A stretch of 64,000 nt of DNA from Nemophila menziesii (taxonomy: Eukaryota; Streptophyta; Magnoliopsida; Boraginales; Hydrophyllaceae). Below the pieces are notes generated by a model, which worked only from the letters and a program-made list of their open reading frames with translations, searched no databases and was not told the DNA's origin. Positions 10,447-21,467 of this stretch are shown here, in pieces; position 1 is the stretch's first letter, and each line of letters begins with the position of its first letter. The stretch is taken from assembly GCA_029959085.1 (NCBI GenBank), contig JARWIR010000043.1:4030001-4094000 (forward strand). Reading direction: 5' to 3'. The position numbers were made by a program, and so were the translations under genes.

Positions 10447-10884
10447 CTATGCTGTAGATATCCTCGCCTAGGCGTCAACTCCCTCTCAATCGCTTACGCC
10501 TGGTTAAAACTCTAGGCGTTTTTGCCTAAGGCCTTAGTCACCGTGGAATAGGCGCCTAGACCGTCTAGGCGTCGATTCATGGCGAAAAATGGCCGTGTAG
10601 GCGCCGATTAATGGCAAAACATGCTCGCTAGGCTTTTTTTGTTATTTTTCTTATTCTCGAGAATTCTTTAATTGATATTATAACTCAATTTCTAGTATTT
10701 TTATATTTACAATAGTGTTGTTAGATAAATTTTATGACTCAAATTGTTAAAATTGCTATAATTACTACATATACAAAATTACACATCGTGATTCAAAACC
10801 GTATAATTCTGCCGAGGCCCCGTGTAATCTCGCCTAGGCGCTAGGCCCCAATCGACCGCCTAGGAACCGAAATCTACAACATAG
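10447..10884. mobile_element. GCCTAGGCG-rich MITE with target duplication
   Basis: Element of about 438 bp with inverted ends CTATGCTGTAGAT / CTATGTTGTAGAT (12 of 13 match). It is packed with the palindromic motif CGCCTAGGCG and its variants. The flanks repeat directly: TATGTGGG at 10439-10446 and 10885-10892, extendable to TATGTGGGCTAT. An 8-bp duplication would fit the hAT superfamily; the exact edge is ambiguous because the following four bases also match. Confidence 0.75.
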
Positions 10885-10924
10885 TATGTGGGCTATAGAA
10901 TAACATTGGGATATACAATATTTG

Positions 10925-11265
10925 TGTTTAATTATCATCAGAGGAAAGAAGAAGACTTATGTTATCAGAATTGGTGCATCTGCACAATGCAAGATATAAC
11001 TATCCATGACTAAACACAGGTGTTCGTAAATTAACGCCAACAAATATCACAGACTATCCTTGGAATTTGTTGATGGTCATGACAAAGGAAAATCGAACTA
11101 GAATGACTGTCTTGTCATTATATATGGTATTTCCGACGAGGAATGGATACTGATATTCTTGGAATAAACACCAAATTTCCAACTTTATCTTCATTCACAA
11201 TGTAATCTTCAATAATACGCAAATAGATTCTGACAACCACCAGCCTTGTACCCAGTGGCAAACTT
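10925..11265 (-). pseudogene. Helitron-type PIF1 helicase C-terminal relic
   Basis: On the minus strand GTRLVV, NLVFIPRIS, FVMTINKFQG, then VFSHG and YLALCR appear in the order and spacing of the C-terminal part of Helitron PIF1-like helicases (GTRL, IPRI, FAMTINKSQGQ, VFSHGQLYVALSR). In-frame stops replace both glutamines (after FQG and after SHG). Only this end of the helicase is present. Confidence 0.75.
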
Positions 11266-12720
11266 AGAATGATTAATTAAAGGGGACTTAATATATAAAG
11301 GATTCAAGTACATCGTGTTTGAATTTTTTTATATAGTTATTTGCAAAAAGTGAAATAATACCATGATAAATCTAGTCATGATATAATAATGAAGTATCGA
11401 GTAGGCAACTAATATTCATAGAGATGATAGTTATAAATAACTATTTATTTTTTATATTTAATCTTTAAATTTTATATGAGAATAATTTAAATTTATTTGA
11501 GTAAAGTCTAAAAAGTACTTGTATTCAAACTTTAGAGTAGAGATTATTCATTAATTAAATTTGGTGAAGATTTATATGTAAATTTTAATATATACCTTTA
11601 TTGATTGTTTTTAGTTTTAAATGTTATATTATTCAGTGGGGTTTTTTTCCGAAAGCAAAATTTTCAATTGTTAAATAATTTTTAGTTACTATTTTTATTT
11701 AATAAGTATAGTAAGAAGAAAAACTAAGTAAGCTGAAGCCTCTCATAGGAAAACATGAGTCAACAACTGCTTGAAACATTACAAAGTCCATCCTAAAGGG
11801 AGATCTTCCTCATCAACATAATTGGATCATATTTAGCTCCAACATAAATGAGGCAAACCCCATGGGTTCAACGTTTGTTAGATATTTATTTAGATAATAC
11901 AATGTTATAGTCTCATTAACTTCATCTTCCTCACAAATTTGAAGATTATGGACAATATTTTAATTAAGAGTCTTATAATAGTCAAATATATATAGAAAAA
12001 ACTATTTTCAGAATTGTGAAAGAAAATTCTTATAATTGAGTCGTGGAATGATGTTTGAATAAACGTGACTCTATTTTATTAATGAAGATTCAAGTATAAT
12101 TCTCATAATAGTTCTTTTTACTTATATAGGGTAATGGAAAAATCTTTTCTTTAATTTATGAAAAAATAAAATAAAATGATATATTTTTTCAGATTCGCAA
12201 TTTACTAAAAACTTACATGACATATCATTTTTATTTAAACAAACACATCATTTTTATTTAATCTTCTCTTTAATTTATGACACTTTATTTTTATTGAAAT
12301 AAAATGATATATTTTATCAAACTCGTAATTTACTAAAAACTTACATGACACGTCATATTTATTTAAATAAAAAGACAGATTTTTTCAAATTTACATCTAA
12401 CTAAAAAGTTACATTACACTAATATAATATTGTATAATTTCGTGATTATTATACTCTTATGTAGATATTCAGTCCTTTAACCCATGAACTACGACTCAGG
12501 GTTTATTTATTCTCTATAAATAGAAATTCCTATTATGTCACTCATTGACTATTTCTATTAAACTGCATTATGTTCTTTGTACCTCTCTACCATTATTTAC
12601 ATGTTATACGATAACTTCAACCATTTAATTTTGAGGTAATTAATTGTTATTATTGATCTTTTAAATTTGCTTTCTTATCAATCAACCATTAACATTCATA
12701 AAGGAAAAAATAAAATAAAA
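11266..12720. other. AT-rich intergenic DNA
   Basis: Low-complexity AT-rich sequence with no recognisable gene. It holds the direct repeat described at 12141-12385 and a TATAAATA box at about 12515 whose target is unclear. Confidence 0.4.
12141..12385. repeat. two-copy direct repeat, about 125 bp unit
   Basis: Both copies contain TTTAATTTATGA, AATAAAATGATATATTTT and TTTACTAAAAACTTACATGA in the same order. They differ by small substitutions, so the duplication is not recent. Confidence 0.7.
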
Positions 12721-14965
12721 AGGTTATACATGTACGCCTTGCTATTGTAGTCAAATCCGATTAGGAAGAACTATCTAAGAGGTCACACGCGGAGGTTAAT
12801 AAATTCCAAAATTCGTAGATTTTGGAGTTCAGTTAAGACGCTAAACGAACTTGAAGTCGAGGAGACTACGTGTAAGACTAAGAGAGACGGGGCTAGCCGA
12901 GATATGGAAGCGTGTAAAGCTTTAGAGGTTTGTGGGATTGACCAGCTTCAGTCTCTTACCAGAAAATGATACAAGTCGTCTGGAATTCTCAGGGGATTAA
13001 CACACTTCTGACAGTCCAGACCCTAGTTGATATTTGTTCCAGATATCGACCCCATGTACTTCTCTTATCTGAAACAAAGAACCCTATCTTTGTTCTTATT
13101 GAATCATCGAATATTATTAAAATGGAACTCATAACCACTGCCAAACTGATTGGGGTGGGTAGGGGTCTGGCCTTAATTTGTACTAATAAGAATCTTATTA
13201 AAGTAATTGATAAAGATGAAAATTACATACACTGTTCAATTGAGAATCATAGTGGCGAGGTCTACCAAACCACTTATGTGTATGGTTCTCCATATGAAAA
13301 ATAAAAGAGTTAATTACTTGAGAAAATTAGTAAATGTGCCCTAACTAAAGATATAGCTTGGAATCTTATTGTTGATTTTAACAATATCATACACATTTAA
13401 GAGAAAGTGGGGGTGGGGGGTGATCAAACATATAAGAACACTATAAATCTTTTGTTGATTTTATTAAACACCTTTTCCTGAATCAACTTATTAATAAGGG
13501 TATTGTTTTCTCTTGGTCCAATTGAAGGGATGGTAAAGTATTATAAAATCACTACTTGGTAGATGCCCTTGTAATGAGAATTTGATTAAGGTTTTGCCTA
13601 ATGCTTGTGTGACATTGTTGCCAGCATTAGGGTCTGACCATAGTCCTCAATTATTACAATTTGATGAAATATCTATTAATAAACATAGAAGATTCTATTC
13701 TGAAAACTTCTGGATTGAGGAAAAAGAATGCTTGGAAAATATTAAAAATGAGTAGGGTTCTAGGAAAATTTACATAATATTTCTAAAAATAGACTAAATA
13801 GTAACCTTAATATGTGTAGAAGACTTTTAATAGTTTAGAGTAAGAGAAACTTTTATAATAGTAGAAAAAAGATTGATGGACTAACGAAAAAACTAAAAGA
13901 TATTACTAGTAATACTAATTATTCTGAGAATAGTAAAGATAAGTAAGATTATATAGTAAAAGAATTGAAATAATCTGGAAAAGAGATGATGATTTTGGGG
14001 CCTCTAGGTCCAGGAATACTTGGCTAAAAAAGGGAGATAGAAATACATCTTTTTTCCAAGCGGCTACTAAAGAGAGAAAGAATACTAATAAAATTAACTC
14101 GAGTTCTTGTTGATGATGGGAATTGGCTGGATGATATAAATGATATTAAAAATGATATCGCTAATTACTTCAACAACATTTATAGAAGTGTAGGTCCTAT
14201 AAATTTTATTGCTATCCTGAATACTATTAAGCATGTTATTAATGATAATATATACTAGGCTCTATTAAAATCTCTAGAAATAGATGAAACTGAAAAATCT
14301 ATTAAAGAGTTAGGGGCAAACAAGGCTCCTGAGCCTGATGGTTACTCGGGTTTCTTTTATAAACATTACTGGAATATGATAAAAATTATATGTTATTAAA
14401 GTGACTAATACATTTTGGTATAATAATGGAAGTCTGGAGGATTTGAACCACAGACCTTCAAATCTCTTATACCTAAAATTGAAAACCCGGGTACTATAAA
14501 ACACTTTAGGCCTATAAGTGTTTAAAATTTTATTTATAAAATTATAGGTAAAGAAACTTGTTAACATACTTCAACCTCTTATGAATTATATAATAAAGGA
14601 GAATCAATCAGCTTTTGCAATAACAGACATATCCAAGAAAACTCCATGATAACTCATGAAGTCTGTAATTATTTAAAAGAAAAAAGAAGTGCTAAAAAAT
14701 ATAGCATGATTATTAAAGAAAATATTTCAAAAAGCATATGAATATTTAGAATGAGATTTTCTTGATAGCCTAATGAAAAAAATAAGATTTGATAATGGTG
14801 CAAAAAAATTATGAAGTGTGTATCATCAATAAATTATTTTGTCTTGATCAATGGTAAACCATACAAACTTAATAAAATAGAGAGGGGTTAGATAGGGTGA
14901 CCCCCTATCCCATATCTTGTTTTGTAATGTAACATATACATTATATGCTTTGATACATAAAAAAA
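12721..14965 (+). mobile_element. LINE (L1-type), 5' half: endonuclease and N-terminal RT, decayed
   Basis: A leader-like stretch precedes an ATG at 12966 followed by an endonuclease start (VWNSQGINTLL, LLLSETK, GRGLALI, YVYGSP). Further on are LLPALGSDHSP, NTWLKKGDRNTSFFQAATK, then reverse-transcriptase blocks GANKAPEPDGYSGFF, SLIPKI, KHFRPIS and GDPLSHILF. Stops and frameshifts are numerous, so it is inactive. The element ends abruptly at about 14965, where Ty3/gypsy-type sequence begins, before the catalytic F/YADD block. A LINE that begins just before FADD lies at 37.4 kb on the same strand and may be its other half. Confidence 0.85.
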
Positions 14966-15839
14966 TGGATTTGGATATGAATTTATGGTTATTTGGTGAT
15001 GTTTTGATGTGAGGTAGATGTTTCATGAAGATTTCATGGTGTTTTAATGGAGTTGGGACTGAAATTTTTGTTTTTGTGAAGTTGGAGGAGGCTAGGTTTA
15101 GGTTTGGAACCTTTATAGACCCTTAAATCTCAAAATTAAGCTTTTTAGCCGCCTCCGAGCCGGTATACCTCTCATATGGCCGGTATACTGCTCAACTCTC
15201 GGCTCTGGACCTGATTTTACCTACCGTGCGACGGTTTTGCGTGAATGTCGATGCGGATATGGGCCGGTATACCGCTCATATGGCAGATATGCCAGTCATA
15301 ATTCTGATTACACCATTGGATAGATCTCGAAAAAATACGCGGTTTAGGCTTAAGAAAAATGAATTCCGACTTCCGAGCGCAAAGTTATGGTCTTCCAAAG
15401 TTTTTGTAACTAATACTAACCTCTTCTCTTCAAACCCTTATAAGATTTTCTTTTTCTCTTTCAAGCGGCGCGCACCGGCATACGGTCCCAGACCGTTTCG
15501 AGATTTTGCGCCCACGGTTTTTCCAAAGTGCTCTCGGCATTGTACCTGATTTCCCTTACTGTGCGACAGTTTTGACCCACCGGTATACCGGTCATCTTAC
15601 TGGCTAGCCGGCGGGTGGGTCAGAATTTCCTCAAAAACTAAATTTCTTTCGCTCCCTAACTCGATTTTCTTAGTACCTGAACATCAAAAACACTAATACC
15701 TTCCTCAAATATGCGATATCAACTAAAAACAACTAATCTAAACATAAAGAATAAAAACATAAAAACAAAAAAAATTATGGGATGTCTCCCGGAAAGCACT
15801 TTTATTTAACGTCTTTTAAAGTTAGACATGTTACCTCGA

Positions 15840-16706
15840 TTATTTCTTGATTATATAGCCTCCCCAACAGCGAGTTAGGCTATGCACATTTACTATCCAA
15901 AGTTTTTTACCCTTCTTAGATTGTATTTCAATCTGTTTTGCTGAAACAACTCTTGTAACTACAAACGGACCCATCCACGAATTCTTGAATCCCCGTGGTC
16001 TATTTTCTCTTTTGGAGGCTTCCCATGCAACCTCGTCACCAACCCCAAAGTCACTTTTGATTCTCTTCTTCACGGGTTTATTGTGGACTTTCTTTTTAGC
16101 TTCCTTTGTCACAACTTGGAGAGTTGGAACTTCACGTGATTCCTCATGATTTTTATCCACAAAGTGGAATGTTTCAGATTCTTCTTCAATTCGGAGAGTC
16201 ACGGTTCCCTTATAAACACCAATTATGCAGTGACTTGTCGCCAAGAATGGGCGTCCAAGTATCAATGGAACGTGTTGACCTGCGATGCTATCAAGAATAA
16301 CGAAATCTGTAGGTATAACTAAAGTACCTACTTGGACAAGCACGTCTTCAATGACTTCCCATGGCTTTATCGTGGAGTTATCTTGGAGCAGCAAATTGAC
16401 ATATTTTCTTTTGGCATCTCCCATGCCTAACTTTTCAAACATATTCTTGGGCATGACATTCCTTCTTGAACCCAAGTCACACATCGCTTTAGCTTCGAAG
16501 TTACCACCTATATTGATTTAGAGGTATAAGGCTCCTGGATCTTGTATTTTTTGTGGAAGCTTCTTTGGAATTGTTGTCAAGCTTTCTTTAGTAAGGTCCA
16601 CAGTCTCGCTCTCAACCCCTACACTCTTACTCTTCTTGGACAAAATCTCTTTGAAGACTTTTGGTGCTGTAGGATCTTTATCAGTTACTTCGAGTACAGG
16701 AACCAC
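15840..16706 (-). pseudogene. Gag-protease C-terminal region of outer element
   Basis: A minus-strand coding stretch with one in-frame stop at about 16518 matches the inner Gag-protease ORF from just before the protease to the end. The retropepsin signature is AMCDLGSRRNVMP, with DLGS in place of DLGA, followed by VLVQVG, PTDFVILD and GRPFLAT. The C-terminal block VGDEVAWEASKREN, then WMGPFVVTRV, resembles the end of gypsy integrases. Its upstream part runs to 16794 and was cut by the insertion of the inner array. Confidence 0.75.
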
Positions 16707-16794
16707 GATTTTTTTTGTGCTTGACGTTTCAGATTCAGTATCACCATTAGGATATGTAATTCTTTGTAGATAAGGTGTTTATAGTCGCGGATGT

Positions 16795-16799
16795 GTAGG
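16795..16799. repeat. target-site duplication GTAGG, left copy
   Basis: GTAGG immediately precedes the first LTR and recurs immediately after the third LTR at 32370-32374. This 5-bp duplication shows that the whole triple-LTR array corresponds to one integration event. Confidence 0.85.
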
Positions 16800-18314
16800 T
16801 GGTGGGGGCAAAGGTGTGATAACTAAATAGATAAATAAAGATAATAATAAAGAGTCACACACCCTTGAGAACCACGGAACTCACTGCAAGTATCACATCG
16901 TATGCAAGTTTTAATGATAAGTCAAGTTCGTTCGCAGGGATTGTATCCGTTAGATCAATTTATGTTTAACAAGCGTAGATGAATTTAGATGTTTTAAATA
17001 AAAATATAAAAAGATGAAATAACTATCTACGCAATTAAATAATTAAAACAAATAAACAAAACAAATAACTAGATATGAATGTAAGTCAAATATATTAGGA
17101 TTACTAATATGAGTCTATTACTAAATCGTTATTCTAACCTGTCACAGATTAAGCATTATATATTAACCAGGATTCTAAATTCTACCTAGCCTTCTCTAGG
17201 CTTAGGAGCAACCTCTCCACTACTAGGGATTCCTAAGTAATGATTGGTGATTAAATTAAACCTTAATGGCTATCCAGTTAAGCAAGGTATCAAAACTAGA
17301 CGATTATGTGGCGTTGTCAATAACTAAGATTAATCCTAAGATTGGCCAAATCTAAGGTGTAACAATAAGTCAAAACACATAATAACAATATACGCCAAGC
17401 TCAATCAATTAAAATAACAAATAGTATTTATGAATTAAAGACCAAATAATAATCCAACAATTAAAGGTAAACTTACAGAATAAAAGCTTAGAAATATGGT
17501 TGAGAATAGATCTATAGCTAATTACTCTAAATATAGAGAAGGTGAGATGTAGAAGAGGGGTTGTCAGTCTCCAATCTTCTTCTTCTTGTCTTCCTCTACA
17601 GGTCAGCTTGCTTCTTGAATGAATAGCTTGATTCTAAGGATGAATATTATTGTAAAGGACTAAGCTATTGTTTATAATTTAAGCTAATGTTTAGAACTGA
17701 GCAAGGACATGTTTACAATGATAAGAGGGTGTATTTATAGGTATCTTGGAAGCCCTAATTCGTTTTCTTGAAGGAGAAGTAAGTGGTGGACTCCAAGCCC
17801 AACTCAAATTCGTAACCCTAAAAACATGAAATCAGGTCCGATCTTCTTTTGGCTCTAACAGCTTCAATATTCATCCGTTTGACGCGTATGAATATACCAA
17901 ATTGATCGTCTCGGAAAGCTCTTCAACTTTGCTCTTGACCGTTTCTCCAAATTCCACACCGTTTTTGAGATATAAACTGATTTGTGGTCGTAGGTACAGA
18001 AATTCAGGATTAAGGCAGGTTTTCCTTTTCCATGTTTTTAGCTTTTCTTTCCTTTATCTCCAATTACCATGCTAATCTCTTTCCATAAGTTGTTGTCTTT
18101 GACTTGGACTCTAATTAAGCTCCATAATTATCTTTAAAGCTTCACACTAAATAAATAATTAAACCCAATATGCTCTAAAAATATTATTTTACTAAATCAT
18201 GACTCAATATAGGAAAGTGTAGCATTTCTCAAGAAAATCGACTATAATGACTTATAAATCACTAAAAATGATGTCTCATCCTAATATAAATCTATCACAA
18301 ATGAGGAGACATCA
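16800..18314 (-). mobile_element. LTR 1 (left LTR of tandem array)
   Basis: An LTR of 1515 bp, in + coordinates starting TGGTGGGGG and ending GGAGACATCA; in the element's own sense it starts TGATGTCTCC and ends CCCCACCA. It is nearly identical to LTRs 2 and 3. Private differences include 17072 G, 17312 C, 17582 C, 17650 T, 17909 T, and 1-bp and 2-bp deletions near 16845 and 16898. Confidence 0.9.
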
Positions 18315-18332
18315 GGACCCCCAACTCAAAGT
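18315..18332 (-). promoter_or_regulatory. polypurine tract of internal region A
   Basis: In the element's sense CTTTGAGTTGGGGGTCC directly precedes the LTR start TGATGTCTCC. That is the expected place for plus-strand DNA priming. Copies occur at 25349 and, next to LTR 4, at 35144. Confidence 0.65.
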
Positions 18333-20847
18333 TGTATCGTCCCGATACAATAAAGATAAAAACAAAGGGAGGTCTCTAAATACACACCTAGGTCAATTAA
18401 GCACAGAAGACAAAAGATAGAAGAATATGGAGAATAAACTTAAAGCAACTACTCAGAAAATCTCATGTAATAATATTTATAATCTACATATCTGTACACT
18501 TCTCATATCCACAGTCAACACGGCTTGAATTCAAGATCAGATTAGTTTCGCAATGTAAGAAGGATTGGGACTTTACTCAGTTCCCCAAGGAAGCTATAGA
18601 TTGTTCATCGAACTTCACTAGTGTCCAAAGATCCATTTAACTACTCTCTATTGGCTCAATCACTTCTCAATTACATAGCAAAGAATCAAAAGGTCTTTAA
18701 GGTTGTAATGTAGGCTTAGGGACGGTATGATAAGTATATTTGGATAATTTAGAGTGAGCTTTTGGCTCTCTCCTCACTAGCCATCAACGAATCCCCTAGA
18801 GCTTGAGTTACTCTCATAAAACGTTTCTCACTCAACCCAATGATTTCTTTGATGCACAATTTAGCATCCCCAATAACCCAATTAAAGCATAAGATGTTCA
18901 CATAAAATTTCCACTTTGCCGGTCCGAATATATATATTTTTCTTTTCAAATCAATTTCTTCTTTTGTATAGCCATGACTCTCTTTTTAATGTTGAGATAT
19001 CACGCTAATTTTCTCATATATATATTTTTATGCCCTTATTGGCAAAATTAGCTCGTAGCTTCTTTTTCATTCACTATTACCCCGGCAAAGGGTTACAATA
19101 CAAATTTGTGAATCATCATCAATATAAATAACAGAGCACAATTTATAAGCTCAAAAATCCCAACCCAATAACAATTCCCATAATGGTGGACCCACCACCC
19201 CAAACTCAAGCTCTAAAACAACTGTCTATGCATCGCGATTCGAGTGCGGGTCATATGGAAAAGTCCTATAATCTAAAGGGATATGGCTTATAATGTGTTT
19301 AATAAAAAGGCTTTAGAAAGGCTAGAAGGGGCTGAGAAGGATATAGCACATAAAATCGAAATGACAAGGTGAGAAGGTATAAAAAGGCTTCAAAGGCTTT
19401 AAATATGAAAGAACCGCCTTAATCACTTTCTACACTATGTAATTTTGTTATTTTCTTACCTTTAGCACTTTCATCAAATGGGTTTGTCAACTAGCTTGGA
19501 TCTCACGGCCTACACACTTCTCAAGGTTCCCTGAGATCGAACATACTTTCTATCGCATTGCTAACTAATCTTTTCTTTACTATCAATGTGTGTTTTCCTG
19601 CAAATACTCAAAGCATACAAATAAAATAGCTCATAAACAGACTACTTACTATCATTAATTTACTGAGCTTATGCTTTCAAGCTATTAAACACACTCTACA
19701 TACATCTAAACCTTCTCATAAAATTTTTAATTTTACCTAAAAAACAGAAAAATTGGAGATGAGAGACAACGAATCCCCACACCCCCAACTCAAAAATGAG
19801 CCGTGTCCCCACGACTCGAAAAGACTCGAAAATAAAAGAAAAGAAAATTAAAATTTTACAGATATTGCACATAAAGAAAAGGTAAGGAAGAAAGAAAACA
19901 TACTCTTCGAGGCTATTTACCTCGCCTAATCAATACCCGGAATAGGGTGCAGTGCTTTCCATGTATGAAAACTTCTATGTATCACCAATTTCGCACTCCC
20001 TTACATCTTCTTATGCTCCATCCCAATCAATCACACTCTAGAAATCTCTTGTTAATCTTCTTCCAATCGCTCTTTGAATAATCTCTCATGTGACAGTTGT
20101 TCATCCAGGAATATGTTTTGAACACAGCTACTAGCGTCCCAGAAGCTTTTGTCCATCTTAGGTTTAAAGGACTATCGATTGTAGAGGTTGTGGTGTCTTC
20201 CTTATGAAAGTTTAAACCTTTTTGTTCTTTGAATTCACCACCGCTAGCTTTCCTCTACTCTCTTGATCCGATTTACCTTGTAATTTATTCCCAAAGTAGT
20301 ACCCATCTCAATTGAAATCTTCTAGAGCTTACCCAATACCTTGATGTGATTCTTCATATCCCATAACACTTGATAATATCTTTATTCTCTTCATCATCTC
20401 TTTTGACCCCCAACTCAAAGCTTTAACACTCTTGAAATTTGTACTTTATGATCATAGGTGGAACAAGCTTTATTGTGGTTAGGAAAGGTGCTAGGATGAC
20501 AATTCTCCATGTGGGTATGATTGAATTAAGGTTTAGTGATATGGGTTTAATGAATTTTGGGAAAATATTTTGAAATTCATGGATTTGATTCTTGGTTTCT
20601 AGGTGTTTTGATATGATTTGGGTGCTTGAATCTTCTTTGCAATGATGTAGGGAAGGCTTTGGATGTGAATTTATGGTGATTTGGTGATGTTTTGATGTTA
20701 GGTGAAGGTTTTTATGAGCTGTAATGGAGTTAGGAGAGTTTTGGAGAAGAGAAAGAGGCTTGAGGTTTATGAAATTCAGAATTAATAGCTCTATATCTCT
20801 TTTATAAGCTCAACCCGTAACTTTCTCTTTCTGGCGGCGTGGCGCGG

Positions 20848-21180
20848 TATACCGGGCATATCCTCCGGTATACCGGAACATCTGATGATCAAATTTTTTT
20901 AGCTTCTGGATAAAACCCGTGGTAGGACCCCGTGGTACGGGTTTTTGAGCTGCGGACCATGGTCCGGTGTACCGCGGGGGTGCTCCGCGCCTCCTACGTC
21001 AAAAAACCCGTGGTAGGACCCCGTAGCACGTGTTTGTGCGGTGCATGGCGCGGTATAGGGTCCGGTATACCGGACCCATCAGCTATTTTTTTTTTCGTTT
21101 CTGGATAAAACCCGCAGCTCTACCCCGTGGCACGGGTTTTTACCTTGCGGTGCACCGCGGCTGAGGTCCGGTGTACCGCA
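20848..21180. repeat. GC-rich cluster of CCGGTATACCGG palindromes
   Basis: Perfect or near palindromes based on GGTATACC or GGTGTACC occur at least six times, including GTCCGGTATACCGGAC at about 21060-21075, together with repeats of AACCCGTGGTAGGACCCCGT. The GC content contrasts with the AT-rich surroundings. Equivalents lie at 27869-28201 (copy B) and 15150-15620 (outer element). Confidence 0.8.
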
Positions 21181-21467
21181 CCTGATTCCGATATCCGAGC
21201 GCAAAGATATGACCTGCCGAAGTTTCGTTCCGAAAAATTTTGCTCGCCTTCCCTAACTCGATTTCTCCAATACCTAATCATCAAAAACACTAATACCTTC
21301 CTCAAATATGCAATATCAACTAAAATTAACTAAACTAAACATAAATTAAAAACTAAAAATGTAAAAACATAAACGAGATTACGGGTTGTCTCCCGTGTAG
21401 CACTTTTGTTTAACGTCTTTCAAAGTTAGACGAGTTACCTCGGTTATTTCTTTTTATAGCCTCCCCA

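Larger units (their letters stand above)
14966..16799 (-). mobile_element. outer (older) Ty3/gypsy-type non-autonomous element, 3' internal part
   Basis: From about 14966 the sequence is homologous to the internal part of the inner elements at the position equivalent to 20655 onward. It includes the GC-rich CCGGTATACC-containing block (15150-15620), a non-coding stretch and a diverged protease frame. The 3' LTR and about 2.2 kb of internal sequence expected to its left are absent; the LINE abuts instead. At 16795-16799 it is interrupted by the inner array, and it resumes at 32370. Confidence 0.75.

Noticed and set aside
18749..18949. 66-codon minus frame repeated at 25783-25983
   Set aside because: It is identical in both copies only because the whole internal region is duplicated; no domain is visible and it lies in the non-coding 3' part.
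21120..21333. overlapping + and - open frames in the GC-rich palindrome cluster
   Set aside because: They arise from palindromic GC-rich sequence, are present on both strands, and resemble no protein.
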